DNA of 64,000 bases from Phallus indusiatus (GCA_027605045.1 JAQFWX010000002.1:2480001-2544000); one strand, 5' to 3'. Counted from the first letter of the stretch, positions 35,258-47,913 are shown. Program-made: numbers and translations. Notes: generated by a model not told the origin, from the sequence alone.

Positions 35258-35751
35258 GCAGGAATGGGCGACGCTGCGTTCAAAGAATAAACCTAACAGG
35301 TTAACGTTGTTATGTGACAGGCATTGGTTCTAAAAACTAAATAAATACAATTTATTATATGAGATCTAAGAATTCAAAGCTTTATGATATGGGTGAATGA
35401 GTTGTCAATTGACAATGTCATTGAGCAGATGCTCTGTCGTGTTCGATAATGAACCTTAAACCAATAATCAATCATCGGAGCAGTGACAAGGTGGATTCTA
35501 GATGATAATTCTCAAATAACTAAACATGTTGAATACCTAGGAAGATTTTTCAAGTTTTGCTCATATCTCAGACGTTAATAACCAATTCGCTCGCAATCCG
35601 AAAATAATCATGATCAACAGCCTAAAGAAACAATCTCCCAACCTAATGGACTAATTATCAATATAACGACTTTATAAATCAATCGATCTATACACAACAA
35701 ATTTACCGTACATCATAACTACACTACATCATAGCGGAAAAAAGGAAATAA
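35258..35751. other. AT-rich spacer
   Basis: About 490 bp of AT-rich sequence, probably the 3' untranslated region of DUF6533 paralogue C. Nothing else was seen. Confidence 0.4.
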
Positions 35752-37201
35752 TCAAACGCTCTCATCGAAGTCTTCCTCACTATTGTTTTTATTGGAAACC
35801 GTTCCTCCGGATCCATCAAAGAAGTTGACTTTCGTGCTGACAAGTGAGACTTCAAGAGAATGATTATGTGACTCTCCGCTCGCAGATCGCAGGTTCAGAA
35901 TTGCGCGAGATGCCTAATAGTAGTACATAGGTTGAGTAAAAGTCGATGTGTCAAAATCAATTCAATTCATCGACTTACGCAAATTCCAATGACAGAATAA
36001 CACCATCTAGGGCATTTTTGAGTTTCTCTCAGTAATGAGAAGATAAAGATCATCCTACTGGATAGCAACCGGACCCAACACGTTCTGCAAATTGTTTCCA
36101 ATCACACACATCAAAATGACAACTGTGACTGATGTAAATCGTGATACTTATTGTGCAGAAATAACATACGAAGTAAAGCGAAAAATATCCAAATACCGTC
36201 TCGCGTAAATGTGTAGTAAATGTTAAACGTTGTTTTAAACATTGTTGGGCCTTTCCAACGAAGGTAAATGTATCGTCCTACAGCTAGATTGAAAAGAATT
36301 GCTTGTATGGGGAGGATGGGAATCCTAAAGTCGTATTAGTAAGTATCATCTATAAAACTAAAAATGCAAGGTCCTCACCAAATATCTGGTTCAATATTGG
36401 GGTATGATAATGGTATACAAGATCCAACGCGCAATTGACGAGGGAAGGGATTGGGTGTTACTTGAAACTTAGGTAATGCTAACGCAAATAAGCCTATGAC
36501 AGCCATAAAGGCAACAGCTTCTGCGATACACAAACAGCTAAGTAGCATCTTGTTTCTTCCGTACAAGGCATAAACTAATGAACAATGTCAGTAAAAGCTC
36601 CACTTGCACCGGTGAATTTGCAACATACCGCGGAATATCAGCAATATGTCTATAAACGTGAACATAATCAAACCTAGCATTCCTTGAAACCAGACAGCAC
36701 TCCGGCAGAAGGAATGTGTGACACTCATTACTCCGAGATTGAAAACGAGGAATACTCTGAAAGGTATTAATTATCAGAAATTTGATAGACAAGAGTCATA
36801 CATTTGACCTCCCACAGCGAGCAGACGAATAACGCCGAATACAACAACGATTAAGGAAAACTTGGATCTACAGTCCAATTGAAGCAAGGACGTGACACTT
36901 GAAAAATAAACCTTACTTCCAGATGTATCGCACCTGATGAAAGCAAAGGCATCGGTATGAAGGGAATTAATATACAAAACAACACGATACATACCTCTCT
37001 ATCGAAAGTCAACAGAATATCCCATAATAAAAGCGCGGTAGAAGCGACTAGGAAACCTTATCAGCCTGAGATTTTTACGTATATTGTGGCTTTGACTATA
37101 CCGATGGTATAATTTATAGCATTAATCTCTTTCACTGCGCTCGGAAGAGCTGCTGCAGGAATTCCCAGCACTCCGCTGTTCTCTATTAATGAATGGTTCA
37201 T
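35752..37201 (-). CDS. DUF6533 seven-helix membrane protein, paralogue C
   Basis: This is the best-preserved of the three local DUF6533 genes, and all exon joins keep frame. It starts MNHSLIENSGVLGIPAA. The signature STALLLWDILLTFDRE is followed by VRYIWK, FGVIRLLAVGGQM, CRSAVWFQGMLGLIMF, LYGRNKMLLSCL, YPNIEPDIW, LAVGRYIYLRW, YTFTRDGIWIFFALL, NVLGPVAIQWCYSVIGI and ASRAILNLR. These are seven hydrophobic helices, then a polar acidic tail ending EEDFDESV. Family members are common in mushrooms. The topology suggests receptor-like membrane proteins, but no ligand or partner is known. It serves here as the reference for reading the damage in copy B and the GC donor in copy A. Confidence 0.85.
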
Positions 37202-38408
37202 CGAAGTAATGGGAACCGTAATTTAATAGGATCAGGATGAGTGGGGTGACGATGAACGATAGCAAGTCTATACCAACAGATCTTTTTAAATGAACCAGTT
37301 GATCGATGATCGCAGGTACGCTCTCAACGATGGTCCTATAGAGAGGATTTTCCCAGTCGGCGCAAGGACTAAGCGGTGTTCGGGCTCAGCTCAACTACGA
37401 TGACGGGAAACAAAGATTCAGGGCGCCGTGGAAATCAAACTTTCTTTCTTTACACATACATTACCTCCCACATCGATTGGTGACAGTGAATCAATCACCA
37501 CCAAGGCTGGGAAGTTCAAATAACCATCAACGACGTACAGTGCCACTTATCGTAAGAGATGATTACCAGGTACCATGAATCCACGAATGATTAACCCACG
37601 CTACCTCACACTAGACTGAGGTAAATTCAGAAAAGGTCAAATAAATCCACTTGAAAAATTCACATACCCGAGATGATATATATATTGATAACTGAGATTG
37701 ATTCGCACGGAAAGGGCTCCAACCAACGAAGTCGTTCGTGTGTATGTATATCATGCCTCATGTCACCATATCACACTCAGTCTTAATGACTGACGTCAGC
37801 GCGGGTGGACGAGGGGATTCTCCATTGCAATAACAATAAAATGAATCTGAGCATGTGTTGTCGTTGCCTCTGTATCAAATGGAAAACTTTAGGTTTTATT
37901 TCGGGTTCCGCATACTTTTCGATGGGCGTTGGGTTCACCAATTCCCTTAAAATAGCACTTAATAAGCCTCGTAGCGCTTTGCCAGGAAGAAGTATCATTT
38001 CCGGTGTTAATGGGCGCGAGGAATTTTAAAAATACCTTTCACCCAGTCACCTCATTATCTTTATCAAGGTGACAGGCAGTGTGGTACTCCGGGGTAGGTA
38101 GATATTGGACCCGAGCAAAAAAAAGCACGTACTTCAGCTCAAATCCGACGACAAGTTACTTGGTGCCGGGGACAAGGGAAGAGCCATGAGATTGGGAGGT
38201 ACTGAGCACAGCCCGCAAAAATTACGGAACGGCGGACACGGCGCAGTCAGGGACTCACGTGCTTGATTACGTCAGCTGCCTCCGCAACTAATTTTAGCCT
38301 CGAGGTGCGCGCTTTTGTTGTTTTATTAAGTCTACGTGTCCGAAACGTATTATCCGCCAAATAAGTTCAAAAAGCATTCTGTTGTCTCTGTTGAATGCAT
38401 TGTCGAGC
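37202..38408. other. Divergent intergenic region
   Basis: About 1.2 kb between DUF6533 copy C and the guanylyltransferase gene, holding both promoters. Paired 70-codon frames on opposite strands near 37.8-38.0 kb lack features. Confidence 0.4.
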
Positions 38409-40200
38409 ATGGATTCTCCTCGCACACCCGTAACTCGGTCGTTTAACCCCATCACTTCCCCTATTGATAAATCTAAATCCATGTCAACCATGAATCCTAA
38501 TAACCTTTCCGTCGAGCAAATGTTTACTCAAATTATGTCAGTCGTTCAAAAGTCGGTTCGTCTTTCTCTAGTCCTCTTTAAGCCTATTCGAGTCAATTGG
38601 CCTTATGATGTGTTTTTTTTCTTTCAAACGTCAGAACTTGGACATTGCTGAGCTCCGACATGAATGCAACGAGTTACGCCAAGCAAATGCAACCCTGGAA
38701 CGATATATTCGTGAAAATGGCATCGTGCGTATGTTTGTGAGAACTAGCCAAGTTTCTCAATCCTTGCAAAATACAGCCTACCAACGGACACAAAAATACG
38801 TCTGCACCCCCCTCACCTCAACTTCGCGTAAGGAGCCCCTTCTTCGGGCCCACTGGCCCTGTTTTGCTCCAGCATGCTCCTTCATCCTTGGGCGACAACG
38901 TTTTACTAACTCGAGTGCTCAAAAGATCAGTCGAAATCAAAGATTTCTGGGCGGTAGTACCTGCAGGCGGCGCCGGGACTCGTTTATGGCCTTTATCACG
39001 GGAAAGCTGCCCCAAATTCCTTCTCGACCTAACATTACGAGGGCGGTCGCTTATTCAAGCAACATGGGACCGTCTTCTTCCCTTGACAACCTCCGAACGC
39101 ATGATGATCGTCACGGGACAGGTTCACAGTGATGCCGTCCGCGACCAGCTGCCGGACCTCCTTCTATCCAATCTCCTGGCCGAACCCAGTCCTAAAGACA
39201 GTGGTGCTGCTATTGGGCTAGCAGCAGCAGTACTCTCTCGACGGAATCCCGAAGCTATTCTAGGCAGTTTCGCAGCAGATCATATGATTAGTGGAGCAGA
39301 TGCGTTTCTGAGCGCGGTATCCGAAGCGGTGGCTACTGCGCGTCGCAACCACTTAGTGACCATCGGTATAGCGCCCTCTCATCCTGCAGTCGGATTTGGA
39401 TATATTAGACTGGGAGACAGTCTCGAACTCCCAGAGGCACCGAACGCGCACATCGTCAGCCAGTTCAAAGAGAAGCCTGATGCTAAAACTGCAGCATCGT
39501 ATCTTAGCACGGGTGACTACCGGTGGAATGGTGGAATGTTTGTCGTCAAAGCTCAGTTCTTGATGGACCTTTTGAAAGAATATCAACCCGAGCTTGCGGA
39601 AGGTTTAGAGCAGATCGCTGCCACATGGGATGACGACGTAGCAAGAGAGAAAGCTCTTTCGGAGATATGGCCTACACTTCCTAAAATAGCCATCGATAAC
39701 GCGGTTGCAGAACCAGCAGCTTTGGAAGGGAAAGTAGCCGTCATCCCCGCCACGTTCGGTTAGTTTCTTTAGATCCGTTGAAATGATCTCATTGAGTAAC
39801 ATATGTCAAGGTTGGGACGATGTCGGAGACTTCACTTCTCTGTCCGAGATTCTTCCAGCTGAAATCAATCAGCCTCGTATTCTCGGAGATTCCGGCCTTG
39901 GTAAGACGCTCAATTAGTCGTTACAAAATCACATGAACAATTTGTTAATGCAGTGGTAACTGAACAAACTGCTGGTGGTATTATTGTTCCTGCTTCCGGA
40001 CGGTTGGTCGCTTGTCTTGGCGTTGACGATCTTGTCGTTGTGGACACACATGACGCTCTTTTGATTACAACCCGAGCAAGAAGTCAAGAGGTGCGTGCGG
40101 TGACTTTTTTCGATACAACGTGCTGACTTGGAAAAATCCCCTTTAGGTTAAGAAACTTGTCGCAAAATGCCGAGAAGCCGGCTGGAAATCAACGCTATGA
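38409..40200 (+). CDS. Mannose-1-phosphate guanylyltransferase, ManC-like, with coiled-coil head
   Basis: This enzyme should make GDP-mannose from mannose-1-phosphate and GTP, the donor for glycan and GPI synthesis. Six exons (38409-38555, 38635-38724, 38777-39758, 39811-39900, 39954-40090, 40147-40200) give 499 residues. The nucleotidyltransferase domain starts near residue 120 with VVPAGGAGTRLWPLSRE and PKF. It continues with GSFAADHMI, VGFGYIRLG, FKEKPDAKTA, TGDYRWNGGMFVVKA, IDNAVAE and GWDDVGDF, then a beta-helix-like C-terminal part (VVDTHDALLITTRARSQEV). The motif set is that of bacterial ManC/AlgA enzymes rather than yeast Psa1. The first 110 residues are extra: a Ser/Pro-rich start, a short coiled coil (LDIAELRHECNELRQANATL) and a Pro-rich linker. 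Confidence 0.88.
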
Positions 40201-40457
40201 GTGCAAAGCCTTCATTTCTTTTGATTTTATTTATTCCCTCAGACTCGTCACAATTTCTTGATTTTTTTGTCAACCTCCACTCAGAGCATGGTTTCTCGGG
40301 TTTCTTGATTCTATCGTAAATTGGACTGTATTGCTCGCTCCAAGTTAATATATCATTGACATTAGTACCTTACGGTTTGAAAATTTGCCGATTCTCGAGG
40401 CCTGTAGTTACAATCGCGTAACTAATAACTAGTAGCTGCTGCCCCAGCGCATTTGCA
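40201..40457. other. Convergent spacer
   Basis: About 260 bp between the guanylyltransferase and the first CFEM-like gene. Probably 3' untranslated sequence. Confidence 0.4.
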
Positions 40458-41295
40458 TCAGTGCCACACAAATAAAGCAACACTCATCGTTACACCAACA
40501 CCGAACCACGTCCGCAATAGCTCTGTTGAGCCGTAGGCTCCAGATTTTGGTGATGTGTTAGTGGTGCCGCCGGAGCTTCCAGTGCCGGAATCAGAACTAG
40601 ACGAGCTCGGGGATGTCGGTGAAGGTGCAGCTGGTTCAGAATTAGCGGCCGTTGGGCTTACGGCAACGATCTATGTAAGAGGGATTACATTCAAACAAAA
40701 AACATGCTAATAGCGGACTGTGAACGAACAGTGACTGGAGCGATGATATGACCTTCTTGTTGGCAAGTCTCGACTGATTCTGAAGGGAAGCGGTTTTGTT
40801 AAGGATTTATAACGTGTCGTATGAAAAAAAAAGCGGGACGAACTATCGGCTTCTGATTGCAAAGACTGAAGTGTAGAAGGGAGGACACTCGCAATACAAT
40901 CAGCGCATACGATGCCGGCGTTCCTGACAGTAGATGTACAAAGACACGCAGTGTTTAGTGAACCACACGTCTATGCATTAGTTCGTTAGCAATTTTCATT
41001 CCATTTCCTGAAGAAAATGGGTATTACCTGGACCTTTGAGAATAATGGTGCACAGGTAGACGTGCACTATCGTTAACGTGGTGAGTGAGAGTCTTTTTGA
41101 TGAGAGTTTTATGAGCTGATATTGTACCTCGGAGGGGACGTCTGAGGGTTCCAAGGCCTGCCTCACTCTAAGCTCTCTCGGAACGAATGCCGAAGCGACT
41201 GAAAAGGAGAGACCCCTTGTCAAACAGGAAAAGAGAGGAAACAAAAAACTCTCACCAGTTGAGAGAGCAAAAACGTATAAAAACATTCGCATCAT
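40458..41295 (-). CDS. CFEM-like GPI-anchored protein 1
   Basis: First member of the cluster, about 180 residues in six exons. Signal peptide (FLYVFALSTVASAF), then RVRQ, then cysteines spaced C-x3-C-x9-C-x6-C-x-C-x10-C-x2-C-x22-C (CTSTC, ACLC, CADC, ETCQQEGHIIAPVT). A Ser/Pro-rich stalk leads to KSGAYGSTELL and a hydrophobic tail ending FVWH, which reads as a GPI signal. The pattern resembles CFEM domains, which bind heme or anchor wall proteins in fungi, but there are two residues rather than three or four between Cys6 and Cys7. The Asp usually found before Cys4 is absent (GSLNTA). Two adjacent ATGs start the frame. It lies upstream in the array next to member 2. Confidence 0.75.
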
Positions 41296-42460
41296 GTCAC
41301 TAACAGCTATGAGGGTATGTCACTATGAGTGAATAGAGGAGAGAAGGAAAAATTCAATCAAAGGCTGCTTGGTTCGTTTTTGTACCTTACTAAAAGTCGC
41401 AAATCAATATGCAAGTAATCCGGTTATGCAGCGAGCGTTAGGTCCAGGGATCACAATGATCTGTTTGATCGCCGTTGATCATGCGCAACTTCGGAAGCGA
41501 TTAACTTTTAATCGCACCATTAGTCCAAGTCGACTTCCACTGCTCATTCGTAAAATTTAAGGTGGTTGTCAATGATCTATCTATCAGACTTCAACTGAGC
41601 TGTCGTCAACGTGAATTCTAATGGCTATTCATCCTCGAAATAAGTTGCCGAAGCCTCGCATATATGTAGAGCCTATACCCTACTAGTACGCCAATGTGGG
41701 CATGATCTTTAAGGAGCAACACCCCGTGCCCTCAGCTCGTCGTTCCGAAATATTGCCGCAACTGACAGCTGTCAAAGAGATGATTGTGATACGCACATAA
41801 GCAAGGCAAACGATTCCCTGTGCCAAGTGCCAGCTTTGAACATAGCGATTTTTTTACATAAACAAGCTCTTTGTTAAGTTAGTGGCTGTTACTTCCAGAC
41901 TGAGCTATCGATACACTGACCGTGTAAGCTATGTTCGTCGACATGTTGTGTTGATTTGGACTCGAATTTGGAAAGAAGCAAAATGTCAACGACACATGTC
42001 ACTATTCCTGTGATTATCATCACACTTTGACGATGAAGTCGTTTCGATAAAACGTACGAGTTTTTCTGTCTGCTTTTCTGACTTTTCTTTATACACCCTT
42101 CTGGTGATACAACGATGGGGTTGCCTCAAAACTCTTGACTAGCCTGACACCTGAGTACATATCATTTTCTCAGACGACAGACGCTGACTCCTGAGCCGGC
42201 ACGGACGCACTGTTCCATATACGGTACAACGGCTTTCTCTGTAGAAGTGATGTTGAAGCATGTTTCCAATAATAAATACCATCCTATATCCAATCAATAT
42301 TCATCAAAAATTAAACAGAAACTGTTATGTGAGATGTTGACCGTGGCATACTAGTAGAAAGCTTTCGCAAGCTGATCAAGTTGAAAGCAGCAAAGGCATA
42401 TTTGGCTATAGGTTTCCCACGGAGCAAGCCCGGAGCGCTGGAGCCGCAAACGTACGCGTT
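41296..42460. other. Intergenic region, nothing recognised
   Basis: About 1.2 kb between CFEM-like members 1 and 2. Short frames only; it should contain the promoter of member 1. Confidence 0.35.
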
Positions 42461-43173
42461 TTAAAATCCGAGTAAAAGAGATGCAGTACTTATACTAAGG
42501 AAGACCAGGAACATACTGAGAGGTTTTGACGTCGTATATTCGGAGCCAGACGTTTTACTACTTGAGGCGATGACCTAAAAACATATGAACAATTAATTAC
42601 GAAAAGCGGCGCGGGCAAGTCTGGGCAAGTGTAGAAACCTACAGTGATAGGCTCGATTGGAAAGCCTGCTTCCTGGCAGTCTGTGACATAAGCTATGATT
42701 ATAAGATTAGAATATAAGACGGGGAGTAAATATCCAACAAAGAGACAAACAATTAGCTTCTTGCTGATATGTATCAATGTCTCCGGGACTGACACTGGCG
42801 GCACAATCGGCACATACTTGAAAGACACTTCGGACGGTTGGAGTGCATTGACAGCTCAAATCGCCGTCACAGCTCTAGAATTGCCTATGTTAATGAAATG
42901 TGAAACACCCCTGTAGCGACAAAAGTATTACCTGACTTTCCGAATCCAGCGTCGAGCAAGCGGAGCCGCACTGTCAATCCAGTGTTAGTACCGTTGATAA
43001 ATGATGGGAGGTTGATATGCACAGATGAGGGACTGTCAACCGTTTGTCTCATCTTCAAGTGGGTTCCCATAGACATAGAGACTGATTGAATTAAACTGAT
43101 GTCAATCCATGTGTAATTTGAAAATAAAAGACATACGGATTGAGAAAGATGCCATATAGAAAAGTAATTGCAT
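42461..43173 (-). CDS. CFEM-like GPI-anchored protein 2 (short stalk)
   Basis: Second member, about 140 residues in six exons. Signal peptide MQLLFYMASFS, then KMRQ and VDSPSS before CGSAC. Cysteine spacing is C-x3-C-x9-C-x5-C-x-C-x10-C-x2-C-x22-C (CDGDLSCQC, CADC, DCQEAGFPIEPIT). Asp is present before Cys4. The stalk is only about 15 residues, then a hydrophobic end (MFLVFLSISTASLLLGF). The second intron (gtgcat...ggattgacag) has a clear TACTAAC branch point. The short stalk would keep the domain close to the membrane, unlike members 3-5. Confidence 0.72.
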
Positions 43174-43233
43174 TATTGACAATGTAAATGAAAGTAGTAG
43201 AGGTGAGTATTGCAGCTTACGAGCCGCGACCTG

Positions 43234-43242
43234 TTTATATAC
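43234..43242 (-). promoter_or_regulatory. TATA box of CFEM-like gene 2
   Basis: The minus strand reads TATATAAAC about 60 bp before the start codon. Confidence 0.4.
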
Positions 43243-44315
43243 GCAGAGGAAACTATGCTCCTCTGTTTATAATATCGCCCTAGGTTGCATAACAAATCAC
43301 CAGCTCCACTGAACCTGAGCTGAAGCTGATAAGGTTTATCTTGGGAGTGCAGAAAAATGGGTTGGTTCGCCGTTAAAAACAGGTACCATGATATCTGCGT
43401 GCATTATCTACGTGAAGGGCGCCGTTAGTTGAATATTCAAGTCGAATCACGGATCTGTCGCCGATTTGGAAAGTGATGCGACGCCTCGGACCCGCAAGAG
43501 TTGGGCAGGTGGTGAATGTGTGAAGACCAACAAAGCACTTTTCTAACCAGAAGGTGAATAATTTGATTGGTTGTCAATGCAATTGTCGAACATACCAAGT
43601 GATTAGTGACACGCGTAGTCCGCCCTCGTAGTGCACATATTGAAACTAAATGGGTCCCATCTGTCAGAGTAGGAACTAATTAAGAGAGCTAGTGGCTTTC
43701 TTACAACTTTAGCTAAGCAGCCTTGTCTTAATTTGCCTTGAAGCAAGCCCAAGCCAGGGTAAATGTTAAATTCTTCTATATTATAGTCCGAGTTGGGAAT
43801 AGGTGCTACTCGTCCGTCCTTGAGTCTTGACCTGTCCAGTGGAGATATTCATCGTTGAAAGGTCCCGCCGGCGGTCTGAACCGTGTACATGAGAAAATGG
43901 TTGAAATTCAACTCAAAATGGTTTTTTTCTGAGCGCTCGTCACGCGTGTAACGTTTCAGCGGCTTCCGAATCCTTTGTCATCTCGCTCGTGCTCCTCTAA
44001 AGTCGTCTCAGATGTGGTCTACCCTTGGGAGCACAAAGGTTCGTCTCGACTGGAGGCACGGTCTGGCAAATTTTCTCGTAAGCAGGCCAGTTTGGCCGGT
44101 ATATCTACTGCCGCGAGTTCTGGCAGAAGCGCCCGGGGACACGTTCTACACTTAGCATTCCTACTCGGAGAAAATCTCACCTGTTTTTACTTGTTCCGCA
44201 CATAATAATTTACTTATTTACCCATGTCTAATTACATTATTGGAATAAACCATTAAAAAAAGACTTGGAATAGCTAGATCCCGCGAAGAAAGACCCATGT
44301 ATAATCAAAATGCGT
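43243..44315. other. Intergenic region, nothing recognised
   Basis: About 1.1 kb between CFEM-like gene 2 and the P450 gene. A 76-codon plus-strand frame near 44.0 kb has no features. Confidence 0.35.
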
Positions 44316-46283
44316 TCAAGTACTCCTTCGTTTGCACTTAATAGGTAACTTTCCGAGAATGGCAACAAAATGATCCATTATATCGCGAGTCCAATTGGAC
44401 GGGTCGTATCCATCCTCAAACCAAAAATCGAAATTATATACTAGCAACGCAGTGATATACCTCAACTCCAATATCGCCAGTGGCTTTCCTGCACAGTTTG
44501 CGGGACCCATCGAAAACGGAATGTGAGCTGAGCGGTTTGTTATTATTTCGGGACCCTCTGTAAACCAGCGCTCTGGCCAGAATTCGTCAGGTTTCGGGCT
44601 GAAATAACGGGGGTCACGATGTATGATGTACGGAGAGACTAGAACCGCGGTTCCTTCAGAGATGAAGCTGTGTATATGCAATTCAAGGAATTATTAGCGA
44701 AAAGAAGGTTAGAAAATCACGCACATATCACCCAGTAGTTTACCCCCACTATTTTTTTCAGGGGCTCTTTGTAAAGACGTACAAACCGGAGGTTGTAAAC
44801 GTAAAACTTCGTTGCTATATCTTCATTCAGCACTGCCTCGAAAAAAATAAAGCGAACGAGGTAACAAACATAACAGCGTTCAATAATTCCAAGTTAGCTA
44901 GTCTCTCAAGCACTATGACGTTATGTTCCGATGGAGGGAAAGACGCGTCGAGCTCTTCTCGTAAGCGTTGAAAGTAATCCGGATAGCGAATTAAGTAGAA
45001 CATGATTCCAGCAAGCACGCTTGCCGTTGTATCCGATCCTGCGACAATGGCAAGAACGATATTAGACATGATTAACGAGGGTGAAGGTTTGCCGCCTTCA
45101 GCGTTCAGATTAGCAGCCTAACAACAACTCAGAAATTTCAACCTAAATTCAAATAGAGGTAAAGATACCAGATTATAAAATAAGTCCTTCTGATTAGTAT
45201 CCTTAGAAAGCCTTTTCGTGGCCAGTTTGATTGCGAAATCTGTAAAACGTTTCATGTCCCTTATGAAAGGGGGGATAAATAACATTTCCTTGGCCCAGGG
45301 AAGCATGTGCGCAATGGCCGGAAAACTGAAAAATTGCATGGATTAGTGGTATTCATCTTGAAGACCGACGCGGTCAGACGAACCGATGGGATTTATTCAT
45401 GCTATCTATAACCTTTTCTTCGTCGTTCGTGCGCATCATCCCGAGATCTTCCCCAAAACTAAGAATTGATGAATTTTTTGTCAATATAGTCTTGAGTCAT
45501 CAAACATATAACATGAACTAACACCATATCTCCCATAAAATCAAAACTGATGTCGAAAAAGAGCAAGTGAATAATAACCAACATAATATTGCCATTGGAA
45601 GACAGACCTCCAGCAACTGATTAATGCCCTTATATCGACATGTCCAACCTTGTCGTCTGGACAAAGCGTGTTCAATCGTTCAACCAGTTCATTCCCCCTA
45701 TTAATGAGAGATTCTCTGTAGCCTTGAATGGCATCGAGCGAAAATGACCGACTCCATGGTTTACGGAGCTGTGTGTGGCGTTTGGGGTCACGTACACTCA
45801 ATAGATTCAGATCCTCCTGTTGTTTACGAGCAATGTGGTCTCCTCTACCCCATTCTTGACAGATATAAGCAATGGCTAGGGAAGAAATAAGAAGAAACAT
45901 ACGCGGCCCTTTAGGCATCCCATTCGATCCCAAGATATTGGGCAAAAGATCAGCATCTATAATAGATAGCTCGTTCGGACCTGTGTATTGATCGAGGTCA
46001 AAGGAAATTGACCTGGAAATGTAATTATCTTACCGATTCTGACGATAGGACCATGCTTTTTATGAAGCTCATAATAATATAGGTACAATTTCCCATCGTA
46101 AAGCGACCAGGCTGCCCGCAATTTCGATATCTTGAGCATCATCGGACCGGGGTATTTCCATAATGGATGAAGAGGAGAGATGCGATAAATTACGATGGAT
46201 GTTAACAGAAAAGAAATAAAAATCATCAAGTGTACGATCCCAGCCACCCAAGGTGACTGTCCCGAAAGGATTCTCACTGCCAT
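44316..46283 (-). CDS. Cytochrome P450 monooxygenase
   Basis: This is an ER-anchored P450 in eight exons. An N-terminal anchor (IVHLMIFISFLLTSIVIY) precedes the hinge PLWKYPGP. The C-helix W-x-x-x-R is WSRSF; the I-helix motif is AGSDTTAS; the ExxR motif EVLR is restored when the intron after LNAV is removed (LNAVINEVLRLQPPV). RDPRYFSPKPDEFWPERW is the PERF-like region and FSMGPANCAGKPLA holds the heme Cys. All joins keep frame and no lesion was seen. The substrate is not predictable. It lies within the CFEM-like array on the same strand, while neighbouring gaps hold no other biosynthetic genes, so it does not look like part of a metabolite cluster. Confidence 0.92.
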
Positions 46284-47191
46284 CGCAATCGGAGCAACTG
46301 AGAAAATGGTAAGCTGAGCAAGACAGCTCGGTATATTGTAGGGTTCATTTTTTCGGAAGTATGCATGCGTAATCTGAAATCAATGATTAGCAAAATCACT
46401 TTTTTTAAAGATTTATTGTTTCGGCACACACAATGGCAGTTGAGAGATCGACAAGCAATACCGTCTGGAAAGGGGGAAGAACTTGCCAAAAGTGCGGGTG
46501 GCTCATCAGAGTAGAGTGAGGTGGAGGAAGTTCTGACCCTGGACGGATATTTATACAAAATATATTCAGGTCTGATGCCGGGCATCTAATTTCTATTATT
46601 GAGGTTAATTTAAAACCGGCGATTACGGCCTCCGGATGAGCTCAATCGCGGGAGTCGCGCGAAGCCTCCATCCGCCGTCTCGGAAAATATTGCAAAATGT
46701 CTTTAGTACGCAAGAAGCAGGAAATGTGAGTGAATGTGAGTGAGATTATGAGATGAACTGAAAAAAAATGTTAACCCGCGAGCAGATGTATGATTAATAG
46801 GTGAGACTGACAGACTTATTCTGGTACCATTTGCAGTACGGGCGAACGATGCCTGAAAAAGAGAAAGCAGTGCTGCCAAGTCAAGTTTCTGAGTTCCGCC
46901 CTTGTTATACTACAAATTTGTGATTCAATGCCGCCTTCCTATCTCAAATGTACGCGTAACTTCAGGAACTCCTCATGAACAACGTTAACGCGCCTCGTTT
47001 GATACATTGACAGTCGTGGCCGGTCTGTTTTCATGCGTATGTCGATAGCGAAAGGCTTATATCGAAATCTAGTGGCCATACTTCTTAGCTGGCTGAAACG
47101 CTAGTGTGATTCAATTATCATGGGTCGAGACAGCTAACTCGCTAGCTTTTGATTTTAAAGTTTGCTCACTTGAAACTCGCACGACACGCCA
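46284..47191. other. Intergenic region upstream of the P450 gene
   Basis: About 900 bp. No features beyond an unsupported minus-strand frame near 46.3-46.6 kb. Confidence 0.35.
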
Positions 47192-47558
47192 ATGAGTTTT
47201 CGTCTCGATATTTGTTTGGTGGAACGCAGTGGAGACAAAACTAAAAAAAAACAGGTAGGACTTCCCCCTGCCCTCTTTAATTCTGGTTCAGGATCGCCTC
47301 GTTGCGACGGCGCGACCGACGAGAAGGTTCAAAATCTGGGAAAAAGAAAGAGAATATTGGGCAGATTCTGAGTTCGAAGCGATCAAGCTTAAGGCCACCA
47401 TGATCACGGAGGAAACCAGAATGCCGATTCCGACCTCGCCGAAGCTTCTTCATCTTACAACGCAAGTCTCTGGACCGAATTTGACTGACTCGCTGTGCCA
47501 GGCCGTACTTCACCATGGGCAACTAGCGAAGCAAAAGTTAACAAACAACATATTCTAA
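47192..47558 (+). CDS. Possible small gene or gene fragment, unknown
   Basis: Two exons (47192-47254 and 47292-47558) join in frame to 109 residues if a 37-nt intron (gtagga...ggttcag) is removed. The second exon looks coding: RFKIWEKEREYWADSEFEAI, then ITEETRMPIPTSPKLLHL and LCQAVLHHGQLAKQKL. It is hydrophilic with no signal peptide. I recognise no family; it could be a transposon or transferred fragment. The unspliced frame stops after about 60 residues. The very short intron and lack of neighbours keep confidence low. Confidence 0.3.
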
Positions 47559-47913
47559 TGCAAACTATCCGATTTGCTCGTCCCCCGCGACGAGGCACAC
47601 ATGTCATCGCAGAGATAAACGTATAGAGTTGCTGTTGTAGGTAGAGGTTTCCCAAAACTCAAAGCTCAACGATGCTCAAACCAAAAGATTCACTTTACTC
47701 GTCTTCGGACTGTCTTGGTCAGCTCAGTCTGTATAATACCATGATTATGTTTTCTGCAGTGGTTCAAACGTTCACGTTTCAGTTCACCCAGGTGACTTTC
47801 AGGAACTGTTTTACGTCGCTTTCTGTCAAAAAGCAAAATCTGAGGGGTTACTTCAACTTGTTCTTCTCATTTAAAAATTGCCCTAGGACAATACCATTCT
47901 TCCTTGTGTCCAA
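47559..47913. other. Short unassigned region
   Basis: About 350 bp. An 82-codon plus-strand frame (47672-47920) has no features. Confidence 0.3.

Noticed and set aside
26009..37201. FAD monooxygenase and DUF6533 genes as a biosynthetic cluster
   Set aside because: No backbone synthase, transporter or other tailoring enzyme lies nearby, and the DUF6533 genes look like a plain tandem family.
42461..43173. CFEM-like gene 2 as a degraded copy
   Set aside because: At first the cysteine exons seemed broken, but acceptors at tctag and ggattgacag restore all eight cysteines in one frame.
44316..46283. P450 as a pseudogene because its ExxR region appears out of frame
   Set aside because: Removing the intron after LNAV restores EVLRLQPPV in frame, and all other joins are clean.
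47277..47522. 81-codon minus-strand Arg-rich frame
   Set aside because: The opposite strand gives a better coding reading across the same bases.
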